The position numbers and the translations under genes are program-made. Source: Amyloporia xantha (taxonomy: Eukaryota; Basidiomycota; Agaricomycetes; Polyporales; Adustoporiaceae). Taken from it: a DNA stretch of 64,000 nucleotides. The stretch covers positions 62,001 to 126,000 of the forward strand of contig JAYKKR010000030.1 of NCBI GenBank assembly GCA_036971615.1, read 5' to 3'. Positions within the stretch are counted from its first letter, which is position 1, and every line of letters begins with the position of its first letter. The notes beneath the pieces are model-generated. The model was not told the DNA's origin, did not search any database, and worked only from the letters and a program-made list of their open reading frames with translations. Shown one piece after another: positions 53,827 through 64,000 of this stretch.

Positions 53827-55928
53827 AGGGAGTAGTGTGAGAAGTCTACAGTGCATGTGTTCGTATCTCTCACTGATACACGACAACAGGTCTTGCTTTA
53901 ATCCGTAAGATGCGCTGTGGTCATGCTGTAAGCCTGGTGTACACTTCGATGCCCACGTGTGATCTGGTACTTCTGGACCATCTCGAGGAAAGCGCGTGTT
54001 CTCCCACTTCATGGTCCATCGTGAAAATGGGGCTTTCCCGAGGGATCGCGACTACTCCTTGGGGCCGAAAGGCTTTCTGTTTGTATTCCTATGACATTTG
54101 TATACGGAAAGACTTCTTACTGCCGTCTACCGCGTGTGCATCGGAATCCATCTGCGCATCTCCGGTGTCGAGCTCAGGTTGCCGATGCGCTTCGCTGGGT
54201 TTGATTTCTCCAGTGATCAAACCTAACTGACCCTTGCGCTGATATTCGTATTGACAGTCGATCGAAAGTACCATTCAACAGTAAGCTCAGAACAGAATGG
54301 CGGACCTCAGTCCCTCGACCCTCCAGTGTGGAAGTGGCCCCAAGAGCTATTCAAATCTGGATGCCGATTAGTAAACTTATTTCAATTTTATCTAGCGCAC
54401 AGCACCAGACCGCAATTCTCGATGTGAGACAGGTGTTAACCGCCCATACAAGGGAAAGTTGCGGAGCTGTTGGCGATTATTGCAGATTGCAGTCCATGGA
54501 CCATTGCAAAGTCAAGACCTCGACACCTCCCGCCTGGACTACGTCGGAGGGATGCTGATACACCGTCGGAGAAGTTGCGGCGTGCTGTCTGTACCGCCTC
54601 TGTTTGGAAAGGAGATGCAAATGTCTCCCGCTCTGGTGTTCTGGCCTCGATGGAGCCAGTATGATCAGGACTGTGTCGGGCTTCCCTCGAGTTGCTCGGC
54701 AGATGAACGTGCATGCTCTATAAGCAGCTCAAGCCGCCGGCTGCTTCATTCTGAGTCACTGTATTGATTTAATCTTCCATACGTGTTCACTGATCGCCAC
54801 CACTTCAGGACCCGCCATTACCTGATAACTCCGTCATCGGAGGTCCGGATCTTTTGTATTGAGTCACACGGCCCATGCCTCTCACGGCTTTGCGGACTGC
54901 GAAGGTTTGACGCTCTTAGGTACAACGAAGCGCCTCGAGATGCGTGCAGGCAGCTTGATTGTGGCTCACTGGTCGTTGTAGCCAATCTCCCATTTTTAAT
55001 TTCAGGATCCTATATAACAGCCATTGTAGAACATGGGTAGTCTCAGGCAGAATATCTCTCATCCTTTTCACTCCTAGTCAGGCATAAAGGCCCTTTCTCA
55101 CTTCCACTTCGACATAGCAAAGCTTTAACACACTATTATGTGTACGAAGGAGTGGTAAATTCTCTCTACATATGTTATCTGAGTTCGAATTGAACTAATG
55201 TCAAACTCGCAGCGTCGGAGACCAATATCGAGGTTGTCAGGTCATTACCAGGCAAATTTCCGCCATAGTGATCATGCTCTAACACTTTTGCCGTGGGCTA
55301 GCACTATGTCAAACTGTACGAGACTGGGGTCAAGACTGATTGTGGGTCATCTCGATGCGCCCTCAGCAAATCGCACAGTCACACAGCACGTAACTGCGGT
55401 TGTCCTAGGGTGCGTATGACAATGTATATAAATAGCTTATTAAAGTGTTCGTACAGGTGTATCGAGAAGAGCAGAGGATTCAGAATCTCTTCAGGGGCAT
55501 TTGTCCCTCTTGCGAGCGCAGAGGGTGGCAGGATATTGAGCGTGAATCTGGTCGACAATATTGATATTCTTCATCTCAGAGCTCTGTGGACCATTTACAC
55601 GCCTGAGATATGCCTGCTTCAGAGTCGAATTGAGGTCTTGGTAGCTTTCTTTTTTACTTATGTTCTATTATGTATGACATGATTATGTGTGGGTTCCTTG
55701 TATGATACTTAAGTATCCCCACTCATGAGTATAGTGCCACAGATATCGATGATTCGTTCACATGAGATTTAAATGTTGTATGATATCGAAGGAGTTATCA
55801 GAATGCCTTCATTGCATTGCGTCTTCCCATACTAGCGGGCTGCGCTTGATCCGAAGATGCATAACATAGATACGAGGGCAGCTGACTGCAAGACAGGTAC
55901 AATAAGAAGTGCTACGAAAGCGTCCACA
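53827..55928. other. 2.1-kb convergent intergenic region, no confirmed gene
   Basis: Neither strand shows a supported multi-exon gene. One stretch near 54302-54424 reads as a plausible peptide (PPVWKWPQELFKSGCRL, LVNLFQFYLAHS) that loosely recalls the middle region of fungal zinc-cluster regulators, but it stops at once and has no convincing partner exons. It may be a gene remnant. The rest is AT-rich with short frames only. Confidence 0.4.
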
Positions 55929-58900
55929 TTATGCGGCTCTCCTCTCTCGATAGAACCTCCCAATCTCCTTCATTGCCTGCCCAAAACCCTCCGTGATCGT
56001 TGTATTCTGGCCGATCCACTTCGGCAATTTATGACGAATGCGCGCAGAGGCATACCGGCCGTCAATAAGTATCAAAGATGCCCAATCGCCTCGATGTCGG
56101 ATAGCGCGTCCTAAAACACACAGAACACGGGAAAGTTACGGTCTTCCGCATGATCCGATAAAGATCAGGTCACCACTCACCAATGCTTTGATTAACAGCG
56201 TTCATACACATGTTTTCATACAACTCGGTACCTGCGCTCTTTGTGCCGCTCACATTTTCGTTCTGGGCACCTAGTTCCGCAAGGCGCCGTGCTTCGAGGC
56301 TATTGACGTAGTTCATGCGTTCACGCAATTCGGGGGACGCCAAGTTGGCGAAAGGCAGGCCGATGATAACCACAGCGCGTGCTAGCTCGTCTGTGAAGTT
56401 CAAACCCTCGGAGAGCTTTGCACCGATCACTGCGAACATCAGAGCTCCCTTCTTACTTGTGTCATTGATCACGGCAGCATATTCCCGCAGAACAACTTCT
56501 ACCTGAGCGCTTTCTTGAGGCTCTGAAAAGATCTGTGTATATTAAACAGTCAGACTTGCTTTTATTTGCGAAATGCGCGTGTGGCCCACTTGTTTCTTGT
56601 GCTGCAGCTTCTCTATCATGCCGCTCCCTGTCCACGCAGTCTTGACTACGTCAAGAAAGCTATAGGAAGGAAGGAATACGACCATCCCACCCGGCACTAC
56701 ACTGGCAAAATTCAGCAAAATCTGACCCAGTTCCGCAATCTGTCCATATCAGACAGGTGAGTTATACGCGTCGTATGTGGTAAAGGTACATATTTTGGTA
56801 CGCACAATGGCTTGATCACTCCGCTGCTCGTATTTAAATTGTAGGTCACTGCCTCTAGGCCCCTTCTTCAGCACAAGGGTTTGTAAACTTGATGGTGGAA
56901 TGATGTGCCCGCAAGAAAATGTCGAAAGTCGATCGCCTGATATACCGGCAAAGAGCTGGTTAACAACATCCGAAATCTGGCCTCCACAATGGTACTGACT
57001 TGAGTCGATGTAAATCAGACAAGGAACGCCACACTGACCGGGGACATGGTACCACCCGCCAGTATGACTGACCTAGCCGCATCGATAACTTCCCGAAAGT
57101 GTGTGGATGGATTCAACTGTTGGTACTTTATTTCTACCTGGTTATCTACTATAGAAAACGATACACGCCCGTCTGCATCCGGTCGAGCTCAAATGAAATG
57201 TCTATATTGGCATGTATTGAAGTAACTCACCGTCATTGGAAGCGGTTAGAGCGGTTATGAAGCTTTCTACAAGGTGTAAAGGAGGCGTGGTTTTCGCAAG
57301 TCGCGCGACCTTCGATAGCTTGATAGGATCTACACAGCGGAATGCATGGAAGCTGGATTGAGGCGCATCACAGGAGATGCGATTCACATTTCACGAACCT
57401 TGACCAGCAGCTTTTTCCAACGCCGTCACCGAATATCCAGATATTTTCCGCGCTATCTAGAAGATACGCCTGTCAAGCGTGACCACTAGATTATAGGGTG
57501 ATACGCACCTTACTGCTGCGTAGGTAGGCCTCGATCTCCAGCAGGTTCACACCTTCTGTCTTCCGGCCGAGTCTCCGGAGAAGCTCCCCAGGTGTCATGA
57601 CCTCCACGCCTGTACCTCGAGTTTTCTGTGTTTCGCCCTTGAATCTTTGTACACGTTCACTATCCGTTTGCCGGTGCATCGCATTACTGTCATGCTGTTG
57701 TTCTCGCCACTCTTCACAATACCGGTGTAAGGCATCCAACAAGCCAGTCAAGCGCGTGAGATGCAAGGCATGCGCGGTCGCCAACCGTGTGCGAAATCGG
57801 GTAAGATAGACAGATAGTTGTTGACGTGCTGTCGAAAGCGTTCGAAGTGGTAACCGAGTGGTGGAAAGAGATAGGAGCGTGCTAATCAAATCTGCACATG
57901 ACAGCAATCAGTGACCCGCTGTAGCCACACAGAATCTATATTTACTGTGTGCTTCGTCAATGATCACTACTTGGTCTGTGAGATCGATGCCAAGAGCGTC
58001 CCGGGCTGTTTTTTGTAGCAGCAGGTTGTATGGTAACAGTACTAGCTGTCACAATTTCGGCCGTATCGAAGGATTGTGAGTATGTGAATCCACATGTTGA
58101 CACTCATACCGAGCTCACCTGTGCTTGTCGAATGGCACGTCGAGAACCAAAATAAGGACATGTGTCCGCATTTTGTCCAGCGACGACAAGATCTTCAATG
58201 TCTTTTGGCGACGCCTTGCAGGAAGCCAACGAATCATAGCGAATATGCCGCAAATAATTAACACCAGAACGCAAGCCAGGCACATGACTTACAAGAATCT
58301 GATCACGCAAGTCGAGCATGCGCATGTCATCGTCAGGTGGAGGGAGATACGAGCAGCGTTTGTCTCCCTTCTCTAGAGAACACGCAGAGTCAGTGAAGGC
58401 CACTCACTACTTTCGCTCAAAGCTTCGCTACCAATGAAGCAGCACTCACCGCTCAGCATCTGACGGCATGCTTCATCCAGATCTCCTGTATGGCTGCGCA
58501 GATCTTCATTGATGCATAACTGCTTCCTCGATCCCAGAGATACTGCTCGAGTGCCACAATCTCTGCTGTCATCCATATCTGCATTCTCGTCAATTTCTGA
58601 TAACGGGCGCTTGCCATTAAGAGAATGGGACGTTGTCGAATCTGAGGGTAAGGAGGGTATCGAAACGTCCAGGGTAATCCTGAGTTTACGCAACTCATGC
58701 AGAACCTGAGCTAGTTGCGAATGAGTCCGCGAGGCGTAATAGATTTTGGTACAGACAGGCTCTTGTTCAGTGTCTGATTTTGAACTTGAAGGATTCAGGC
58801 CTTGTTTCAACCTGATAAAATGTATGTAACATTGAGTTTGAGGCTAATGGCGCAGTTACCTTTGCGGACCGAAAATTCACCTGTTCATGAGAGCACGAAC

Positions 58901-59736
58901 GGCAGGGGAGATGTTACTTTGCTCATCCATGCCTTCAGTTGCAGTGTCATCATCAGGGAGGAAGGCGCTTTCGTCGTCTTCGTCTTTTGATTCATCTTTC
59001 GCAGTGACTTTCTACAAGATATAAATATTTATATATCAAATTGAACGCGAAGGTGGAGCAATCGAGATCCTCACCTGTCTCTTGCGTACTCGCGCATTGG
59101 CTAGCTTCTTCATTTCGGCCTCTTTCTTGCGCGCTTTCGCAAGACGTTCAGCATATTCGCGGTCTTCGGCTTCAAGTTCGCGCCGCCGGCGATCGAGCGT
59201 TTGCGCTAGCACCCAGTCCGGGCCTGATAATAATGAGATCAAAGCACATCAGGGCAATTCGTATACGTCAGGAAAACATCTGTCCTCTTACCATCGTGGC
59301 CGCCCTGCAATTCGTCGAAGTTGCCTTTGCGCGCGCGGTCCTGTTCATCCCTGAGCCAAGTCAAGGATGCACATAATAGACTGAGAGTCTTGCCCTAAAG
59401 ATACTAATAAATTCCCTCACAGACGTTCAGAATTTGTAAAACACTTACAGTGCCTGTTGGACTCTCCACTATGGTGATCTTGCGATCCTCCACGCTACCA
59501 TAAAGGTGGCGCATAAGATCGAGCTGGATGTCGTAAGGCTGAAAGGGAAATGCAGGAAATGCAACTGGTGTAGAAAGCCTTAGTGTCATGTTGCAGTTAT
59601 AATGTAGGAAACCAGGGTTAGGTAGGGCATAAGGTGAACAATCGGATTGATGTAATGGTTGAGCAACACGACGCGTGCGGCGGATTCTAACACGCCCCGT
59701 CACAGACACGTGATCGTGATTCATGTCCTCGTCCAT
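55929..59736 (-). CDS. CHL1: Chl1/DDX11-type iron-sulphur DNA helicase
   Basis: About 15 exons on the minus strand encode a complete helicase, start ATG at 59734-59736 and stop at 55929-55931. In order: [18 protein letters not shown], Walker [20 protein letters not shown] split by an intron, a coiled basic region ([20 protein letters not shown]), [66 protein letters not shown] box [65 protein letters not shown] and motif [15 protein letters not shown]. Cysteines for the iron-sulphur cluster are in place. Chl1 supports sister-chromatid cohesion and fork processing in the nucleus. Clear exons include 59449-59736, 59292-59394, 59075-59224, 58881-59011, 58450-58811, 58293-58372, 58119-58214, 57956-58045 and 57509-57891. 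One border near 57345-57410 was not resolved. Confidence 0.88.
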
Positions 59737-59964
59737 GGCCACATCTCTTTTTTTTAAATTCTACGAATTTATACTCCATACTTTTAAGTACATGCAGAGT
59801 GCCGGACAATTAGATAATGTGGGCTCCGCGCCCTACTGTGGTCGCTTTCCAAATCGGTCTGCAACCTGGGGCGGCGAAGCCGCCCTACCTTAACACCATA
59901 CCATAACCGTCCCCTTAAGGCCGGTCCCCGGAGCGTACTCAAGGGGAACCCATGGCCACATCTC
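59733..59964 (-). mobile_element. SINE-like insertion at the CHL1 start codon
   Basis: A 15-bp direct repeat CCATGGCCACATCTC (59733-59747 and 59950-59964) flanks 202 bases (59748-59949) that begin with eight T on the plus strand, a poly(A) on the element strand. That is the mark of target-primed insertion of a short retroposon oriented like CHL1. Inside is a perfect hairpin GGGCGGCTTCGCCGCCC and a weak box-B-like GGTTGCAGACC. A tRNA-like head was not confirmed. The duplication contains the CHL1 ATG, so the insertion lies in the 5' untranslated region and leaves the codon intact. Confidence 0.7.
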
Positions 59965-60996
59965 GCTATCTTGCCGAAACACCTCAGGAATAAGTGGCTA
60001 AATTGAAATTGCTGCTTACTGCAGATGCTATAAGCACGAAAACATAAAGTACCAGTATATTGCGGAGAAACTGCCGCCAATTTCGACACTCGACTCCTAC
60101 AACAACGCCACAGACACACCGTCTAACCGAGTGCATAATCAATTGCCTTCCCATCAATGAACTATGTCGTTTCTTGAACAGCGATCTCATCCTGCTGGTC
60201 TACGATATGCGTCAGCAAGACATCCTAAAACCTCTGTGTGATAGCACCGGCTGCAAGTGCTCAAACACGACGTGATGATGTGAAACTGCGAATCAAAGCT
60301 AAGAGGACGAAGGCCCCTGGCCATTAGAAAATACATGATGATGGTACGGCTATAACAACGCCCACGGCCATAGGGTGGATCTGCTGATGATGTCCATCGA
60401 CCCATATACAACGGCGATGTATGCAATTTACCCTAGACACAGATTGCTGACATTCTGTAAGGTTCAATCATGCTTCGGTATTTCAGACCGTGTGCTTACG
60501 TTGAGGTCGCCCTTAATCCTTCATATTAATATTTGCCTCTGAAATTAGCACCGTCTTGTCGCTAAATAGACATCGAGAAAGTATGTAGCTTGATCTGTGA
60601 TAATGATAGCAGTTTCAATTCCCAAAACATTGCCAACGGAGTCTAGTAGACCGGACCAAGATGTAGGGGACTCACCGGTGTGGCTTGACTGTGTCCTCTT
60701 CGTCGCCGGTGCCCTAACGCTTATTTTCGCCGTCGACTTAAAATCGGGCTTTAGTCGTTCAGATCCGAGAGGAACCCAATGCCCCCTTTTCTCGGGAGCC
60801 TAAAATTGTGTACGAGATAATGCACTGGACCACATCATGGTTTTCCGTAGCCACTGAGCAGCCACTCGTCCGGGGTAGAAAGACCACCACGTGACTGCAT
60901 CGAGGCTCATGTCGCGTAATAGTGCACTGTGCGGGCGTTGCTATCTGTAGTGTGGCCTCGTAGGTAAGAGACAAGGTCATAGCCACATTGGCCGCA
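59965..60996. other. Intergenic region between CHL1 and the next gene
   Basis: About 1 kb separates the divergent CHL1 and 61125 genes. Only short unsupported frames were found. It should hold the CHL1 promoter at its left end; no clear element was seen there. Confidence 0.5.
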
Positions 60997-61003
60997 TATA
61001 AAA
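60997..61003 (+). promoter_or_regulatory. TATA box upstream of the 61125 gene
   Basis: TATAAAA lies 128 bp before the ATG at 61125. An inverted CCAAT (ATTGG) sits a few bases upstream. Together they look like a strong fungal core promoter. Confidence 0.6.
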
Positions 61004-61124
61004 GGCATGCAGGAGATGGCTTGTTTTCTTCAGCCCAGTAGCACCTCCAGCTAGCTCACTCATTAGCTCACTCGTTCCCGCACCTTTGCTCCCTTTCGCT
61101 CTACGCCGTGCTCTGGACACGACT

Positions 61125-61876
61125 ATGCTCCCCTCGATTGTGGTCACACCTGCAATTCCGTCGCGGGCTTCCCTCCCGCTGGAAATGCGCCTCGCGCTGC
61201 AGGAGGTTTGTCATCCCACCGCGACGTCTCGTCCGCGCTGACGACGATGGAATGACAGATCACGCAGCCCGAGCACCCGGTGGTCGCTAAGGACCATAAG
61301 GAGCTCAACAAGGCGGAGGGTGAACGTGAGTCCGTCGCAGGCGACGACGAAAGCTTCTCCGACGACAACGCTAGTCTCGTCGGCGAGGCCTCGGATGAGG
61401 AACACCACGCTCATTCCGCACCAAAGCACACTCGTTTAACACTCAACTTTGATCAAACGACGTCGAGCATGGACGACGTCGTGGCCAGTCTCTCGATGAT
61501 CGGCTTGGACGACGGTGACGACCGTAGGAGCTGGGTCAGCGTCGATGTCGATTCCAGCAATGCTGAAGCCGACACCGATGCGAGCAGCACGCGTTTTTCT
61601 GATTCTGAGTGCGTGATGGTAAAAATTCCGCGAAGGCCCGTTCCTAGGAAGGATGATACCCAAGAAAGGACCGTTGGACTGACCGCGCCAGACATGAAAT
61701 CTCGAAATGTGCTCCGCCCCCGGCAACCAGTGCAGGCCTATAAGAGACGTGACCCTAGTTGGCGCCATGCAATGTATATCAGCACCTCCGTGTGGCCCAC
61801 GAAGCAAAAGACGGATGAAAAACAGTCGCCTGTCGAACGATTGAAGAACAAACTCACCTTAGGCTTCAGGTCTTGA
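61125..61876 (+). CDS. Small acidic protein of unknown function
   Basis: Two exons (61125-61205 and 61268-61876, intron 62 bases, GT-AG) give 229 aa. It begins MLPSIVVTPAIPSRASLPLE. The middle is acidic and serine-rich (AGDDESFSDDNASLVGEASD, VDVDSSNAEADTDASS), and the end is basic (PVERLKNKLTLGFRS). No membrane segment or known domain was seen. I do not recognise the family. The clear TATA/CCAAT promoter and canonical intron support a real gene. Confidence 0.65.
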
Positions 61877-62192
61877 AGAGTTTCATCTAAGGACGGTATA
61901 ATGCCAAACGCATATCCCAAGCCGCACTTTCGGGGGCGAAAGTATCCTGGCTCCAAGTATATTGAACTGAAAGGACTTTACAAACAAATATGTCAATATG
62001 TAATCTATTTCTATGAATATGCATCATTTTCTTACCGCATCTTCTGACTTGAAACCGATGGCGCGTTGAAGTGCTATGGGAAGAACCTACATCTTTGGCA
62101 GCTCAATAAGTTATTGCTTTGAAGTATTTGATGTACAGAGATCTCATTATGATAGATAATAGCAATCGGCTGTGTTACAATAGCAAGGATAT
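61877..62192. other. Convergent 3' region, no gene seen
   Basis: AT-rich sequence between two converging genes. Nothing else is supported. Confidence 0.5.
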
Positions 62193-62953
62193 TCAAGAAC
62201 GTTGACGAAAAGCGCGCACAACTGCAAGGCGACCAGGTTCAATCACACGTCGCGAAAACACAGGCGAGAGATACAAGGACACCCCTATACGAATAGGTAG
62301 GAGAGCCTAGATAAAACAGAAGTCAGTCCATCGGCTATAGAGGACGTTCGGCGATCTGAACGTCAAGGAACCTAACAGAGAAAACGGATGTAAGACATCC
62401 GACACACCTTGGTGAGACAGTACGCAACCACAGCGTTTACAAGGTCTCCTTCAAATCTGTCCGGTAGCCAAGGCTCCCATGCATCCTTGTCGCTGTTCCG
62501 TGCGGCAATTATGCTAGACGGTCGTCCTTCGCCCTTCTCGAATCCAAACATCCCATACCGCTTGCCCACACGCTCAGCCCACAACATCCCGTCCTTCCAC
62601 CAATCGCGAGCCTGTCCAGCTATCCACCCTTCTTCATGTGAAGACGGTTCGGCATCGTCCTTGCTCACCCTGGCAGGTATTAGATTGATGAACCTGTTCC
62701 CGAGGTTCAGGGCTCGCGCAGCGTAGAAGAAGCCCACCAGCGGGACGACGGCAGTAAGTTCATGAAGCACTGCAAACGAGAAGACAAGCGAGGGTAATGG
62801 TGTGCGAGTGCGCACAGCGAGCGCATCCAGAGCCTGTCTGTACGGTGCAAAGCGGGAGTTGGGGGTTGGGGATGGTTGAACCGTAGAGTACTGCCTTCGG
62901 CGGAGACCAGAGACCATCAGAAAGTGAGGCCGATGTTGCTGGAAATCAGCCAT
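62193..62953 (-). CDS. FLILHELTA-family mitochondrial membrane protein
   Basis: Exons 62408-62953 and 62193-62306 (intron 101 bases) give 219 aa. The N-terminus MADFQQHRPHFLMVSGLRRR, rich in Arg/Gln/Ser and poor in acids, suits a mitochondrial presequence. The segment PLPSLVFSFAVLHELTAVVP with the following VGFFYAARALNLG matches the motif that names the FLILHELTA family (which includes yeast YPL041C/Mrx11) and forms a likely membrane segment. A second conserved part spans the splice site: AVVAYCLTK|ALLPIRIGVS. The ATG at 62951-62953 is the first in the open frame after TTGCTA. The molecular role is not established; yeast Mrx11 is associated with mitochondrial gene expression complexes. Confidence 0.78.
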
Positions 62954-63475
62954 TAGCAAAGGACGGATTGGTTTGTGTTTTTCAATGGCAAGAGCCTCCG
63001 GTCCAATGAGAGTATTGAGACTGTCAATTCTGTGTCGGAACTAAATGCAAGAAATTGGAACTGTGGATTGTACCCACTCTCTTTATCTATGCTCTGCAGC
63101 TCTGCAGTGGCTCCTTGCATATGCATGAAGTAGTTTCCTGAATATTAGCTCGAAAGTACGAAGGCTATTTATCCGAGTCGTGTAGCCAAACTTGTCATGC
63201 TGTCGAACTTCGTACTCACATCACATCTGTCACACGTATCACACATTGTAACGGTCACGGATACTTTGTTGGCGCTTATGCCAGCTCTACCGCATCTAAT
63301 TTATCCCAAGTCTTTGAGAACTGGTCTTGCAAGTTCGGTGCGTACTGGCCTCTCTCGAAGGCCTGTACTTCGTCTGAACTTCAGGAATATTCTTTAGCTG
63401 GACGGTATCTCGTACTGGCTAGACTGTGCACCGGACAGCTCTGTTACTGTCTGACTGACATTCGAGTGTAGCAAC
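62954..63475. promoter_or_regulatory. Divergent promoter region of two mitochondrial-type genes
   Basis: 522 bases separate the two start codons. Both neighbours look mitochondrial, so a shared promoter is possible. No TATA box or ORF worth naming was found. Confidence 0.4.
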
Positions 63476-64000
63476 ATGCTCCACGCCGACCTCAAGCTGG
63501 CTAGTCTATGTCTGCGCCCTCGCTTGACTCATTCTGCTCTTCGGAGATGTCCTCGACGAACTCTAGCGACCGAAGCGGTGGTTTCTGACGCTGCTTCGTC
63601 GTCCTCGCCGCCCGGCCGACTCGGAGAGATCCCCCCTCAACGAACGCGCTCACGCAGCGCACAAACCACGTCGGGGTCAAAGAAGGATACCGCCCTGCAA
63701 GATTCGCTCTTCGTCCGCCCATGGGACGGCATTTCGTCCATGCCAGAATTCTTTGCCATCATCCGAACTATTGAACGCAAGTTTGGAAGGATTCGCGAGT
63801 ATAACCTTGGCCGGGTGAGTGTTCCGTATATGCGTATATGTCTTCCTATGCGAATCACGACGCTCATTATCGTACATCTCTATCTCAGGACTACGACCTG
63901 CCTCACATTTATATACCCTACTTTTGGGTGGTATTTCACGACCCTGAGGCAATCCAGCGCGTTCCGCGCAAGCCGACCGTAGTACAAGCGGAAGTACCCA
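63476..64000 (+). CDS. Probable mitochondrial protein, 5' part, runs off the window
   Basis: Exon 1 (63476-63814) starts MLHADLKLASLCLRPRLTHS, an Arg/Leu/Ser-rich, acid-poor N-terminus ending in RRTLATEA, typical of a mitochondrial presequence. A conserved-looking segment follows (SMPEFFAIIRTIERKFGRI), then a 74-base intron (63815-63888). Exon 2 begins DYDLPHIYIPYFWVVFHDPE and is open to the window end. I do not recognise the family with confidence. Upstream and divergent lies the FLILHELTA-family gene. Confidence 0.65.

Noticed and set aside
50432..64000. tRNA or rRNA genes in the host part
   Set aside because: No cloverleaf with A and B boxes and no rRNA core sequence was recognised.

Overview
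The window looks like a transposon-rich region of a basidiomycete (probably Agaricomycete) nuclear genome. Evidence: host genes are cut by many short GT-AG introns, the retroelements are of fungal Ty3/gypsy and Tad-like LINE type, and a Chl1/DDX11-type helicase gene lies at the right. There are no prokaryotic features. All counts and alignments below were made by eye.

Positions 1-50431 are nested mobile elements. The outermost is a minus-strand Ty3/gypsy element (here G1), whose gag is split into three pieces (1-927, 4478-4615, 28364-28584) by later insertions. Removing the insertions with one target duplication each gives a continuous gag frame, which fixes the junctions to the base. The insertions are: a 3.5-kb fold-back element (FB-A, 928-4470); a complete minus-strand chromodomain Ty3/gypsy element (G2, 4616-19817) that itself carries a second fold-back copy (FB-B, 11380-14924); and a young plus-strand LTR element (L3, 19825-28359) whose only ORF is 2264 codons and has no recognisable gag, protease, RT, RNase H or integrase. 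A third fold-back copy (FB-C, 29201-32702) sits beside the TATA box of G1's presumed LTR. A 5'-truncated LINE (about 33028-50431, poly(A) at its end) is split by another Ty3/gypsy element (G4, 36189-46988, minus).

The most unusual signal is shared by G2 and G4. Each carries, antisense to gag-pol and between integrase and the 3' LTR, an intact five-exon gene for a Zn2Cys6-like zinc-cluster protein with basic stretches and acidic segments. Each element is also filled, in LTR, coding and non-coding parts alike, with its own hexamer (AGACCG/CGGTCT in G2; TCGAAG/CTTCGA in G4) at roughly 15-25 times chance frequency. The fold-back copy sitting inside G2 lacks the G2 hexamer. My inference is an element-encoded self-recognition or anti-silencing system, similar in logic to plant VANDAL/VANC. 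G4 also has a duplicated polypurine tract inside pol, with a neighbouring hairpin that shows compensatory changes.

Positions 50432-64000 are ordinary host sequence: a nine-exon 3-hydroxyacyl-CoA dehydrogenase gene (+), a CHL1 DNA helicase gene (-) with a SINE-like insertion whose target duplication contains the start codon, a small unknown gene (+), a FLILHELTA-family mitochondrial gene (-), and the first exons of a probable mitochondrial protein gene (+) that runs off the window.
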